Assembly: GCF_004016505.1 (NCBI RefSeq)
Contig: NZ_SACR01000002.1
Location: 62,001-126,000 of the forward strand
Length of the DNA: 64,000 nt
Source of the DNA: Rubrivivax rivuli
Lineage (GTDB): Bacteria > Pseudomonadota > Gammaproteobacteria > Burkholderiales > Burkholderiaceae_C
Reading direction: 5' to 3'
Shown here: positions 37,182-47,305 of the stretch, piece by piece
Numbering within the stretch: the first letter of the stretch is position 1
Layout of the letters: each line of letters starts with the position of its first letter
Position numbers and translations under genes: made by a program
Notes under the pieces: model-generated
What the model saw: the letters and a program-made list of their open reading frames with translations, nothing else
Database searches by the model: none
Told to the model about the DNA's origin: nothing

Positions 37182-37291
37182 GGGGCGGTGATGATGGACC
37201 GGCCGAAGGCGGCCGTCACCAGGGTTGTCGCGGGCGCGGCAGGTGGCGCCGGCTGGCGCTGCCACAATCCGCCCCCTCCCATGAAGCCTGC

Positions 37292-38164
37292 ATGAACCCC
37301 GGTCTCGCCTACGCCGCCCTCGCCTTCGGCATCTGGGGGCTGTTCCCGCTGTACTTCCAGTTCATCGCGAAGGTGCCGCCGCTGGAGGTGGTGCTGCACC
37401 GCTCGGTATGGTCGCTGGGCTTCGTGCTGCTGGTGCTGGCCTGGCAAGGCCGCTGGGCCTGGCTGGGCGAGAACCTGCGCCAGCCCAAGCGCGTGGCGCT
37501 CTTCGGCTTCAGCGCGCTGCTGCTGGCCTGCAACTGGATGGTCTACGTGCTGGCCGTGCAGACCGGCCATGTGGTGGAGGCCAGCCTGGGCTATTTCATC
37601 AACCCGCTGGTCAATGTGCTGCTGGGCGTGCTGGTGCTGCGCGAGCGGCTGCGCCTGCTGCAGTGGGCGGCGGTGGCGCTGGCGGCCTGCGGTGTGGTGT
37701 GGCTCACCTGGCAGGGCGGCCGGCTGCCGTGGATCGCGCTGGCGCTGGCCTGCAGCTTCGGCCTCTATGGCCTGCTGCGCAAGACGGCGCCGCTGGGCGC
37801 GCTGGAAGGCCTGGCGCTGGAGAACATCCTGCTGGCACCGGTGGTGATCCCGGCCCTGCTGTGGTGGACCTTCACGCGCGACGGCGTGCTGCTCACCGGG
37901 CCCAACTCGCAGATCGGCTGGCTGTTGCTGTCAGGCCCGCTGACGGCGCTGCCGCTGCTGTGTTTTGCGGCCGGCGCAAGGCGCCTGAAGCTCGCGACGC
38001 TGGGGCTGGTGCAGTACCTCTCGCCCAGCCTGCAGCTGCTGCTGGGCGTGTGGCTCTTCCACGAACCTTTCGGCCAGGCCAAGCTGATCGGCTTCGTCTT
38101 CATCTGGGCCGGGCTGGCGCTGGTGAGCGCCGACGCCTGGAAGCACTCAGGCGCGCAGCGCTGA
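37292..38164 (+). CDS. rarD: RarD-type EamA transporter
   Basis: 290 residues with ten predicted helices, the EamA/DMT exporter layout. It begins GLAYAALAFGIWGLFPLYF and contains LGYFINPLVNVLLGVLVLRERL, both typical of RarD (chloramphenicol-sensitivity family) proteins. Substrate unknown. It is divergent from the MoaD-like gene and convergent to eda with 8 bp between. Confidence 0.9.
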   Translation: MNPGLAYAALAFGIWGLFPLYFQFIAKVPPLEVVLHRSVWSLGFVLLVLAWQGRWAWLGENLRQPKRVALFGFSALLLACNWMVYVLAVQTGHVVEASLGYFINPLVNVLLGVLVLRERLRLLQWAAVALAACGVVWLTWQGGRLPWIALALACSFGLYGLLRKTAPLGALEGLALENILLAPVVIPALLWWTFTRDGVLLTGPNSQIGWLLLSGPLTALPLLCFAAGARRLKLATLGLVQYLSPSLQLLLGVWLFHEPFGQAKLIGFVFIWAGLALVSADAWKHSGAQR

Positions 38165-38172
38165 GGCCGCCC

Positions 38173-38796
38173 TCAGGCGCGCAGCGCCGAAGCCGCTTTC
38201 GCGAGGCGTGTGATCTGCGCCCAGTCGCCCGCGTCCACCGCGGCCTGCGGCGTCAGCCACGAACCGCCGCACACCTTCACGTTCGGCAGCGCCAGGAACT
38301 GCGGCGCCGTCTCCACCGTGATGCCGCCCGTGGGGCAGAAGGCGATGTCCGGGAAGGGCCCCGCCAGCGCCTTCAGCATGGGGATGCCGCCGGCCGCCGT
38401 GGCCGGGAAGAACTTCAGGAACTGCAGGCCGTCGGCCATGGCGGCCATCACCTCGCTGGCGCTGGCCACGCCGGGCAGCAGCGGCAACTGCGCCTCACGG
38501 CAGGCCGCGCCCAGCGCCGCGGTGTAGCCCGGGCTCACGGCGAAGCGGCTGCCGGCGTTCTTCGCGGCCTGCGCGTCAGCCGCCACGCGCAGCGTGCCGG
38601 CGCCGACGATGGCCTCGGGCACCTCGCGTGCGATGGCCTCGATGCAGGCCAGCGCGGCCGGCGTGCGCAGCGTCACCTCCAGCACCTTCACGCCGCCTTC
38701 GACCAACGCGCGGGCCATGGGCACGGCGTCCTGCACGCGGTGCAGCACGATGACGGGGATGACGGGGCCGTGGTCGGCGAGTTCGAGGGTGTTCAT
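38173..38796 (-). CDS. eda: 2-keto-3-deoxy-6-phosphogluconate aldolase
   Basis: Second Entner-Doudoroff step: KDPG to pyruvate and glyceraldehyde-3-phosphate. 207 residues from the ATG of MNTLELADHG. Catalytic Glu in LEVTLRTPAAL and Schiff-base Lys in QFLKFFPATAAGG; GGITVETAPQFL binds phosphate. It follows edd by 17 nt and is surely co-transcribed. Confidence 0.96.
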   Translation of the reverse strand: MNTLELADHGPVIPVIVLHRVQDAVPMARALVEGGVKVLEVTLRTPAALACIEAIAREVPEAIVGAGTLRVAADAQAAKNAGSRFAVSPGYTAALGAACREAQLPLLPGVASASEVMAAMADGLQFLKFFPATAAGGIPMLKALAGPFPDIAFCPTGGITVETAPQFLALPNVKVCGGSWLTPQAAVDAGDWAQITRLAKAASALRA

Positions 38797-38813
38797 GTTC
38801 ACAGCCTGTGGGG

Positions 38814-40655
<1,842 letters not shown>

Positions 40656-40702
40656 GGCGGGCGGTGGGGCGTGGAAGCCGCAGCGTCAGGCTGCAGCGGG
40701 CA

Positions 40703-40740
40703 TGTAACCGTTACGTCGATTATTCGGTAACCGGGTTACA
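40703..40740. promoter_or_regulatory. Twin palindromic operators of edd-eda
   Basis: Two palindromes: GTAAC-C-GTTAC at 40704-40714 and GTAACC-G-GGTTAC at 40727-40739, 23 bp apart; together the outer ends TGTAACC/GGTTACA (40703-40709, 40734-40740) also form an inverted repeat. One site fills the promoter spacer, the other lies just past the -10. The shape (TGTAA-N5-TTAC) recalls HexR or LacI-type GntR operators; the regulator family is not decided. Confidence 0.75.
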
Positions 40741-40747
40741 TCGTCAA
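40719..40747 (-). promoter_or_regulatory. Sigma70 promoter of edd-eda
   Basis: On the minus strand TTGACG (40742-40747) and AATAAT (40719-40724) are separated by exactly 17 bp. It is the best -35/-10 pair in the window and points at edd, whose ATG is about 57 nt after the expected start. Confidence 0.8.
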
Positions 40748-40791
40748 TCCTGGGCCCAGCGCCCGCAGCGGCTGTGCGATGCTTGCGCGCC

Positions 40792-41400
40792 ATGACCGAA
40801 AGCATCGCTGCCAGCCTGGTGCTGCGCGACCCCGCCGAAGCGCTGCGACAGCTCCGCACCCAATGGCGCCCTCACCGCGAGTGGTGGGTGTTCGGCTATG
40901 CCTCGCTGATCTGGCGCCCCGAGTTCGAAGCCGCCGAGCACCGCCCGGCGCTGGTGCGCGGCTGGCACCGCGCGCTGCGCATGCGCTCTCGCATCAACCG
41001 CGGCACACCCCAGCAACCGGGCCTGGTCTTCGCCCTGCTGCCGGGCGGCGCCTGCCGCGGCGTGGTGTACCGCCTGCGCACCGACAGCGCCGAGGCCGAG
41101 CTCGACCGCCTCTGGGCGCGCGAACAACCCACGGGCGTGTACGACGCGCGCCTGCTGCCGGCCCGCACGGCGCACGGTGTGGTGCCGGCCCTGGCCTTCA
41201 CGCTCAGCCGCCGCAGCGTGGCCTGCCTGCCGCGCCTGCCCGACGAAGAGATGGTGCACATCCTGCGCCATGCCCGCGGCCGCTACGGCAGCACGCTGGA
41301 CTACCTGGCACAGACCGCCCGTGCCCTGCGTGAGCGAGGCTGGCATGACCGCGAGGTGGAGCGCTTGATGGCGCTGGCACAGGCCCATCGGCTGCTCTAG
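40792..41400 (+). CDS. chaC: ChaC-family gamma-glutamylcyclotransferase
   Basis: 202 residues. The ChaC family cleaves glutathione to 5-oxoproline and Cys-Gly. The signature VFGYASLIWRPEF replaces the family's GYGSLIW, and the catalytic Glu is in LWAREQPTGVYDARLL. The start is taken at MTESIAASLVL; a second ATG at 40774 is possible. It is divergent from edd, but its own start is 50 bp downstream of the operators and nothing says they control it. Confidence 0.9.
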   Translation: MTESIAASLVLRDPAEALRQLRTQWRPHREWWVFGYASLIWRPEFEAAEHRPALVRGWHRALRMRSRINRGTPQQPGLVFALLPGGACRGVVYRLRTDSAEAELDRLWAREQPTGVYDARLLPARTAHGVVPALAFTLSRRSVACLPRLPDEEMVHILRHARGRYGSTLDYLAQTARALRERGWHDREVERLMALAQAHRLL

Positions 41401-41418
41401 CCGGCCCTGCTGCGCGCT

Positions 41419-42018
41419 TCAGCCGGCGGTTTGCACGGCGCGCTGGCGCAGGGCTTCGAGATCGGTGGCGGTGTCCACGTCGAGCAGCACGCCGGCATCT
41501 TCGGTCTCCTGGCCGTGGGCCGGGTAACGCAGCAGGACGCGCCGGGCGCCGTCGTCGTTGTTGAGCTGGATGAGCTCGGAATACAGCTCGGCGCCGAAGG
41601 CCACGGGGTGGCCGCGGCGGCCCCGGTGCTGGGCATAGACCACCGGGTGCTGCTCCAGCGCGCCGGCCACGGCCAGCACGGTGCCGGGCTGCACCAGCGG
41701 CATGTCGCCCGGCAGCACCACCCAGCCCGGCGCGCCCGAGCGCTCTGACACGCCGCGGGCGATGGTGGCGCCCATGCCGCGCGCGGCTTCTTCTTCGCTG
41801 AGCACCACGATGTCACGCGTGGCCAGCACCAAGCTGGCCAGCGGCAGCATGGCTGCGGTGGTGACCAGCACCACCGGCAGCTGGGTCTGCACCGCCTGTC
41901 GCAGCGTGGTGCCCAGCACGGTGCTGCCACCGAAGGGTTGCAGCAGCTTGTGCAAGGGCCCGCCGAAGCGGCTGCCCCGCCCGGCGGCGGGCACGACGAT
42001 GGTGGGGCGCAATCGCAT
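41419..42018 (-). CDS. MobA-like / MocA-type nucleotidyltransferase
   Basis: 199 residues from the ATG of MRLRPTIVVPAAGRGSRFGG. The nucleotide loop AAGRGSRFG-x(4)-K and the metal-binding Asp in VVLPGDMPLV are those of MobA-like NTP transferases (MocA/MobA/CoxC type), which attach CMP or GMP to molybdopterin or activate other compounds. No molybdoenzyme gene is in the window, so the acceptor is not assigned. The MoaD-like gene at 36.9 kb is too far to imply linkage. Confidence 0.82.
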   Translation of the reverse strand: MRLRPTIVVPAAGRGSRFGGPLHKLLQPFGGSTVLGTTLRQAVQTQLPVVLVTTAAMLPLASLVLATRDIVVLSEEEAARGMGATIARGVSERSGAPGWVVLPGDMPLVQPGTVLAVAGALEQHPVVYAQHRGRRGHPVAFGAELYSELIQLNNDDGARRVLLRYPAHGQETEDAGVLLDVDTATDLEALRQRAVQTAG

Positions 42019-42119
42019 GCTTGTGGTCTGGCCGCGCGTGGCAGGCACGGGTTGTGCGCGCGGCCTCTTCCTGGGTGCCGAGAATGGCGCCGTGGAGGCC
42101 CGCCATGAACTGGGGCCAT

Positions 42120-42158
42120 CACTTACGGCCAACCACTTACGGCCATTCACTTAGGGCG
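42120..42158 (+). repeat. Three 14-bp tandem repeats upstream of pdxH
   Basis: CACTTACGGCCA recurs at 42120 and 42134, with a diverged copy CACTTAGGGCG at 42148, an exact 14-bp period. A TATACT hexamer at 42186-42191, 8 bp before the pdxH ATG, could be a -10. The repeats end about 27 bp upstream of it, a usual place for activator sites. Confidence 0.6.
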
Positions 42159-42198
42159 TTAACCCTAGACGCTCTGTCGCCTTCCTATACTGCCCGGC

Positions 42199-42834
42199 AT
42201 GGAAGACATCGCCAGCCTGCGCAAGAGCTACGAGAAGGCAGAACTCGACGAGACGGCCTCGGCCGCCGACCCTCTGCACCAGTTCCAGCTCTGGTTCGAG
42301 CAGGCCCTGCAATCGCAGCTGCCCGAACCCAACGCCATGACGCTGGCCACCGTGGGTGACGACGGCCGGCCGAGCACCCGCGTGGTGCTGATCAAGGGCG
42401 TGGATGCACGCGGCATCGTCTGGTACACCAACTACGGCAGCCGCAAGGGCCGCGAACTGGCGCAACGGCCCTTCGCTGCACTCCAGTTTCACTGGGTCGA
42501 ACTGGAGCGCGTGGTCCGCATCGAAGGGCGTGTCGAGAAGACCAGCGAAGAAGAATCCGACGCCTACTTCCACAGCCGTCCGCTCGATTCGCGGCTCGGT
42601 GCCTGGGCTTCGCCGCAAAGCCAGGTGATCAGCTCGCGTGCGGTGCTCGTGAAGGCCGCGGCCGAGGCTGCCGTGCGCCACGCGTTGAACCCGCCGCGCC
42701 CGCCACACTGGGGCGGCTACCGTCTCGTGCCCGACGCCTGGGAGTTCTGGCAGGGCCGCAAGAGCCGCCTGCACGACCGCCTGCGCTACCGGCAGGTGGG
42801 TGGCGCCTGGGTCCGTGAACGCCTGGCGCCCTGA
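42199..42834 (+). CDS. pdxH: Pyridoxamine 5'-phosphate oxidase
   Basis: FMN-dependent oxidation of PNP/PMP to pyridoxal 5'-phosphate. 211 residues with the family core: [35 protein letters not shown], and the C-terminal [20 protein letters not shown] ending in ERLAP. Full length. Convergent with the receiver-domain gene, 6 bp between stops. Upstream are three short tandem repeats. Confidence 0.97.
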   Translation: MEDIASLRKSYEKAELDETASAADPLHQFQLWFEQALQSQLPEPNAMTLATVGDDGRPSTRVVLIKGVDARGIVWYTNYGSRKGRELAQRPFAALQFHWVELERVVRIEGRVEKTSEEESDAYFHSRPLDSRLGAWASPQSQVISSRAVLVKAAAEAAVRHALNPPRPPHWGGYRLVPDAWEFWQGRKSRLHDRLRYRQVGGAWVRERLAP

Positions 42835-42840
42835 GCCGGC

Positions 42841-43263
42841 TCAGCGCAAGGCCTGCCCTGCCGCGCGGGCCGAGATGAGGTGGTCGAGATGCCTCAGGAA
42901 GGCATCGAACTGGATGGGCTTGGTCCAGTAGTCGTCGAATCCGGCCGACAAGGCCGCGCGGATGCGCTCGGGCATGGCATCGGCCGACAAGGCCACGATG
43001 CGGCAGCCTGCGGTGCGCGGCGCCGAGCGCAGGCGGCGCATGACTTCCAGGCCGTCGATGTCGGGCAGCTGGATGTCCAGCAACACCAGCTCGGGAGGCT
43101 CGGCCTGGGCGGCGGCCACGCCCGAGAGGCCATCTTCGGCCGTGCGCAGGCGCACCGCGGGGCGCAAGGCGATGAGCTCGCGCACGAGTTGCAGATTCAC
43201 CGGGTTGTCTTCGACGCAAAGCACGCGAAGGCTGTCAGCAGGCGGGTCGTCAGCGGGCGGCAT
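42841..43263 (-). CDS. Orphan single-domain response regulator
   Basis: 140 residues, a receiver domain only. Phosphorylation residues are intact: Glu18-Asp19 (CVEDNP), Asp63 (VLLDIQLPDIDG), the Ser of ALSAD and the Lys of WTKPI. There is no output domain and no kinase in the window. It follows the TonB-receptor gene on the same strand after 96 nt. It may act through partner proteins, CheY/DivK style. Confidence 0.88.
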   Translation of the reverse strand: MPPADDPPADSLRVLCVEDNPVNLQLVRELIALRPAVRLRTAEDGLSGVAAAQAEPPELVLLDIQLPDIDGLEVMRRLRSAPRTAGCRIVALSADAMPERIRAALSAGFDDYWTKPIQFDAFLRHLDHLISARAAGQALR

Positions 43264-43359
43264 GGAACGGTTCGGAGACTGCTTGGGGGTCGGGCCTGGG
43301 CCCGCAGGCGCAGTGTACCGAGCGCCTCTCGCACACGCCTGCGGACGGCCGCCGCTCCG

Positions 43360-45459
43360 TCAGAAGGTGGCGCGCAGGCCCACGCTCAACGCGCGCCCGC
43401 CGGCCGGTGACAGGCCGCGGACGGTGTCGATCGCCGCGGCATTGATGGCCACGCGGTCGGTCACGTTGCTGAGCTTGGCGAACCACTGCGTGCGACCACC
43501 CGCCCAGGCCATCGGCAGTGCACCGGCCGCTGTCAGGTCCAGCAGCGTGTGGCCAGGCGTGGCGGTGTCGGTGGCAGGCACACGGCTTTGCCTCGCGGCA
43601 TGGCGCAGCGCCACGCCGGCCTGCCAGCCTTCGGCCTGGGCCTGCAGCGCCAGGCGCAGCCGCAGCGGCGCCAGGCGCGGCAGCGCTTCGCCCGTGCTGG
43701 TGTTGCGGCCGCTCACGCGGTCCAGGCTGCCGCTGAGCTCCAGCGCGAAAGGACGCCCTGCGCCAGCGTCGAACAGCCGCGTGCGCCCCTCGAGTTCCAG
43801 GCCCTGCAGCCGCGCGCCCACGCTGCGGAAGGCGTACTCGGGCACGCTGCTGTCGGGATCGCCGTTCTCGCCGGGCACGACGATGTCCACGCCCGTGGCA
43901 TCGAGCGCGATGTAGCGCGCAAACCGGGTCTGCCAAAGGCTGAACTTCAGGCTGCTGCCGGCGCCCGACCAACCCAGGCCCAGTTCGGCATGGCGGCTGC
44001 GTTCGGTGGGCAGCGTGGCATCACCGCGCTCGTAGGCGGCGGTGGCCACGTGCACGCCGTTGGCGTAGAGCTCGTAGTAGGCCGGCGCACGCTCGGTGTG
44101 GCCCAGCGTGGCACCGAGCTGCCAACCCGGACCCGTGCCGAGGCTGGCCTGCACCGAGGCACTGCGGGGCGAGAAGCGGCGCTCGACGGCCGCGCCAAAG
44201 CGCGGCTCGGCGGCATCGGGCGCATCGCCGACGCTGGCCACGCGCACGCGCTCGGTGCGCAGGCCGAAGCCCAGGCGCACGGGGCCGGCGTCCAGTTCTT
44301 CCAGCGCGAAGAGCGCGGTGCTGCGCGTGCGGGTGCCGGGCACGAAAGCCTCTTCGCCCAGGGCCGAGAAGTCGAGCTTCTCGGTCTGCACGCCGAACAC
44401 GCCCTGCAGCGGACCGAGGGGCGCGTGGCGCAGCTGCAGGCGCAGTTCATCACCGGTGCTGCGGAAGGTGGTGCCGATCTCGCCGCTGCCCTCCACCTCG
44501 TCGTGCCGGTAACGCGTGTGGCTGGCCTGCGCGGTGATGGCGGCAATGGGGCCGCCCAGTGCGCGCAGTTCACCCGCCAGCGAGCTGCGGTCGCGCTTCA
44601 TGCGGATGATGACGTCGGGTTCCACCGTCACGCCGTAGCGCTGCTCGCCGGTGTCGAAAGAAGCGCCGAGGTAGCCCTTGGCGCCCACCCAGCCGGCGCC
44701 CAGCGCACCGCCTTCGGTGCGCGCGGCTGAATTGCGCACGCGCTTCGTGGGTTCGAGGGCCTGCCCGTCCTCGATGGGCGTGTAGCGCGGCGTGCGCAGG
44801 TCGCTGGCCTGGCGGCCGTGGGCGTCGGCATGCCAGGCGAAGCCGCCGGCGCCGCCTTCCAGCACCACGGCGCCGGCGCGCTCTGCTGCGGCACCGCCGA
44901 AACGCACTTCGGCGCGGCCGCTCAAGGCGCCCACCGGCACCACGCGCGGGATGCGGTTGTCGATGACGTTGACGACACCGCCCGTGGCGTTGCCGCCGTA
45001 GAGCAAGGCTGCCGGTCCGCGCAGCACCTCGATGCGCTCGGCCACCAGTGGATCGGTGGCGCTGGCGTGGTCGAAGCTCAGGTTGGAGGCGTCGATGGAG
45101 GCAGCACCGCCATCGAGCAGGCGCACGCGGTCGCCATCCAGGCCGCGGATGACGGGCCGGCTGCTGTTGGGCCCGAAGCCGCTGGCGCTGACGCCGGGCA
45201 GGCCGTCGAGCGTTTCACCCAGCGTGCCGGCGCGGCGCAGCAGCAGGCCGCTGCCGGCCAGCACGCTGACTGGCGCGGCGGCCGCTTCGCGGCCCAGCGG
45301 ATTGCCGGTGATCACCACGGTCTGGGCCGCCGCCGGGGCGGCGGTCTGCGCGTGCACGGCAGGCACGCTCAGCCAGGCGGCAAGGGCCAAGGCATGCAAG
45401 GCAGGGTCGCGCGGGCGGGTGGCACGGCGACGACGGGGGGCGGAAAAGGATTTGCACAT
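43360..45459 (-). CDS. TonB-dependent outer membrane receptor, ZnuD-like
   Basis: 699 residues: signal peptide (ALALAAWLSVPAVHA), a TonB-box-like QTVVITGNP, a plug domain (GVSASGFGPNSSRPVIRGLD), and a 22-strand barrel ending in Phe (VGLRATF). The segment ELYANGVHVATAAYERGD resembles the conserved ELYA-G-H-AT block of ZnuD-type zinc/heme receptors. A His-rich secreted protein is encoded just upstream, which supports metal uptake. I see no Zur box in the gap; the TonB/ExbBD genes are elsewhere. Confidence 0.85.
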   Translation of the reverse strand: MCKSFSAPRRRRATRPRDPALHALALAAWLSVPAVHAQTAAPAAAQTVVITGNPLGREAAAAPVSVLAGSGLLLRRAGTLGETLDGLPGVSASGFGPNSSRPVIRGLDGDRVRLLDGGAASIDASNLSFDHASATDPLVAERIEVLRGPAALLYGGNATGGVVNVIDNRIPRVVPVGALSGRAEVRFGGAAAERAGAVVLEGGAGGFAWHADAHGRQASDLRTPRYTPIEDGQALEPTKRVRNSAARTEGGALGAGWVGAKGYLGASFDTGEQRYGVTVEPDVIIRMKRDRSSLAGELRALGGPIAAITAQASHTRYRHDEVEGSGEIGTTFRSTGDELRLQLRHAPLGPLQGVFGVQTEKLDFSALGEEAFVPGTRTRSTALFALEELDAGPVRLGFGLRTERVRVASVGDAPDAAEPRFGAAVERRFSPRSASVQASLGTGPGWQLGATLGHTERAPAYYELYANGVHVATAAYERGDATLPTERSRHAELGLGWSGAGSSLKFSLWQTRFARYIALDATGVDIVVPGENGDPDSSVPEYAFRSVGARLQGLELEGRTRLFDAGAGRPFALELSGSLDRVSGRNTSTGEALPRLAPLRLRLALQAQAEGWQAGVALRHAARQSRVPATDTATPGHTLLDLTAAGALPMAWAGGRTQWFAKLSNVTDRVAINAAAIDTVRGLSPAGGRALSVGLRATF

Positions 45460-45599
45460 GAAAGGGCTCGCAGGCACTGACGGCCTTGAGGCACGGCAGC
45501 ACCAGAAATGAAGAGGGCCGCCACGGCGCCGCGCTGCGGCGGCGGGGCGGTGGTCAGGGACAGGGCGGGGTGAAGCAGGCGCGCGGCGCCTGCGCCGGC

Positions 45600-46031
45600 T
45601 CAGCCGCGCGGGGGAGCGCGGGCGAGGTAGGCCGCCGAGCCCCCGGCGGCCCAGGCCAGTCGCGGGGCCGTGGCGGGGGCGTCGCGCCCGGGCGGCGGCA
45701 GCCCGGCCCAGGCCGGTGCCGCGAACAGTGCGTCGGCATGCGCCAGCTGGTCGATGAGGCGGCACTCGGCATCGCCGGCTTCGTGTGAACCGCCATGCAC
45801 CTGCGCGACCGAGAAGACCGGCCGGGACTCGTGGACGTGGCCTGCATCGGCACACGAAGGCGCGTCACGCTGCGGGGTGCCCTGCGCGAGGCTGTGCGCG
45901 ACAGCGTGCCCGAGCCCGTGCGAGACGCCGTGAACCAGCCCCAGCCCCTGGGCCACCAGCAGCAACGCGGCGAGCAGCCACGCGTGCGCGGCACTCGGCC
46001 GCCGAGCCCCTGGCATGCGCCGTTGCGACAT
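45600..46031 (-). CDS. His-rich exported protein upstream of a ZnuD-like receptor
   Basis: 143 residues with one N-terminal hydrophobic stretch (AWLLAALLLVAQGLGLVHG) acting as a signal or anchor. About ten His are concentrated in the next 70 residues (VHGVSHGLGHAVAH, GHVHES, VHGGSHEAGDAEC). Metal binding in the periplasm is likely; the family is not one I can name firmly (DUF2946-like in style). The ATG overlaps the mscS stop by one base (TGATG). Next on the strand is the TonB receptor, 140 nt away. Confidence 0.68.
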   Translation of the reverse strand: MSQRRMPGARRPSAAHAWLLAALLLVAQGLGLVHGVSHGLGHAVAHSLAQGTPQRDAPSCADAGHVHESRPVFSVAQVHGGSHEAGDAECRLIDQLAHADALFAAPAWAGLPPPGRDAPATAPRLAWAAGGSAAYLARAPPRG

Positions 46032-47305
46032 CAGGCGGCAGCCCGGCGCAGCACGCGCTGCGGGAAGGGGATCTCGACCTGCAGGACCTCGAACAACTTG
46101 AGGATGGCCAGGTTCACGTCAGAGCGCACGTTACCCTGGCCGTTCTCGGGGTCGGCGATCCAGAAGCCGACCGTCAGTTCCAGGCCGTCGGCCGCGAAAT
46201 TGGTCAGCAGCACCGCGGGCGCCGGATCGGCCATCACGCGGGGCACTGCGGCCACGGCCTCCTTCATGCGCACGATCAGGTCTTCGACATCGGTGCCGTA
46301 GGCCACCTGCACCACGGTGTTCAGCAGCATGCGCGAGTCGGCCAGCGAGGCGTTCTCCACGCGCTGCGTGATCATCATCTCGTTGGGCACGATGGCCTCG
46401 CGGCCGTTGATGGCGCGGATGACGGTGTAGCGCGTGCTGATGTCGGTGATGCGGCCCTCGAAGTTGTCGACCTTCACCAGGTCGCCGATGCGCATGCTCT
46501 GCTCGGCCAGGATGACGAAGCCGCTCACGTAGTTGGCCGCCAGCTTCTGCAGGCCGAAGCCGATGCCCACGCCCAGAGCGCCACCCAGCACGCCCAGTGC
46601 GGTGAGATCGATGCCCGCGGCCGACAGCGCGAACATCAGCCCGATGAAGAGCAGCAGCGCGCGCAGCGCGTTGGCCGCCATCTTGCGCACGCCCAGGTTG
46701 GTGGTGGCGCCCTGCAGCAAGCGCGCTTCCAGCATCGACGAGAGCCACAGCGCGCCCACCAGCACCAGCACCGCGCTGACCGCGCCTTCCAGGATGTTGC
46801 GCACACTGATCTGCGTGCTGCCGATCTTCCACTGGATGGTGTCGAGTTCCTGCAGCAGCAACGGCAGCAGCCCCGTGATCCACAGCACCACGCCCAGCCA
46901 CACCATCCACGAGACGCTGCGCTCGACCACCCGCACGAGCCTCGAATCGGGGAAGCTGGCGTGCAGCACGCGCACGGTCAGCCTGATGACGGCCAGCGAC
47001 AGCAGCACCGGCACCGCCAGCTTGAACACCGCCAGCGGCACCCAGGTCTTCAGCGCCCAGCGCGCCAGCAGCACCAGCAGCAGCGCCAGCACCGGAAAGA
47101 AGATGCCGTCGACCACGCCATGGCCGAACCAGATCGAGCCGCGGCGCGGCTCGGGCCCGCGCACCAGCCGCACGATCGCCCACGCGAGGCCCAGGCAGCC
47201 ACCGATCACGCCCATCTCGATGAGCGCCGTGGGCTGCCACAGCGCGTGCAGCAGGCGGCCGAGTTCCTCGGCGTCGAGGCCGCGGCCCACCGCAGCGGCG
47301 GCCAT
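46031..47305 (-). CDS. MscS-family mechanosensitive ion channel
   Basis: 424 residues. Several N-terminal helices, then the pore helix and MscS beta domain: LGVLGGALGVGIGFGLQKL followed by AANYVSGFVIL, then RIGDLVKVDNFEGRITDIS, the usual sequence for small-conductance-type channels, and the C-terminal alpha/beta domain. Relieves hypo-osmotic stress. The ATG at 47305 overlaps the previous stop (TGATG), coupling it to the deacetylase gene. Confidence 0.92.
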   Translation of the reverse strand: MAAAAVGRGLDAEELGRLLHALWQPTALIEMGVIGGCLGLAWAIVRLVRGPEPRRGSIWFGHGVVDGIFFPVLALLLVLLARWALKTWVPLAVFKLAVPVLLSLAVIRLTVRVLHASFPDSRLVRVVERSVSWMVWLGVVLWITGLLPLLLQELDTIQWKIGSTQISVRNILEGAVSAVLVLVGALWLSSMLEARLLQGATTNLGVRKMAANALRALLLFIGLMFALSAAGIDLTALGVLGGALGVGIGFGLQKLAANYVSGFVILAEQSMRIGDLVKVDNFEGRITDISTRYTVIRAINGREAIVPNEMMITQRVENASLADSRMLLNTVVQVAYGTDVEDLIVRMKEAVAAVPRVMADPAPAVLLTNFAADGLELTVGFWIADPENGQGNVRSDVNLAILKLFEVLQVEIPFPQRVLRRAAA

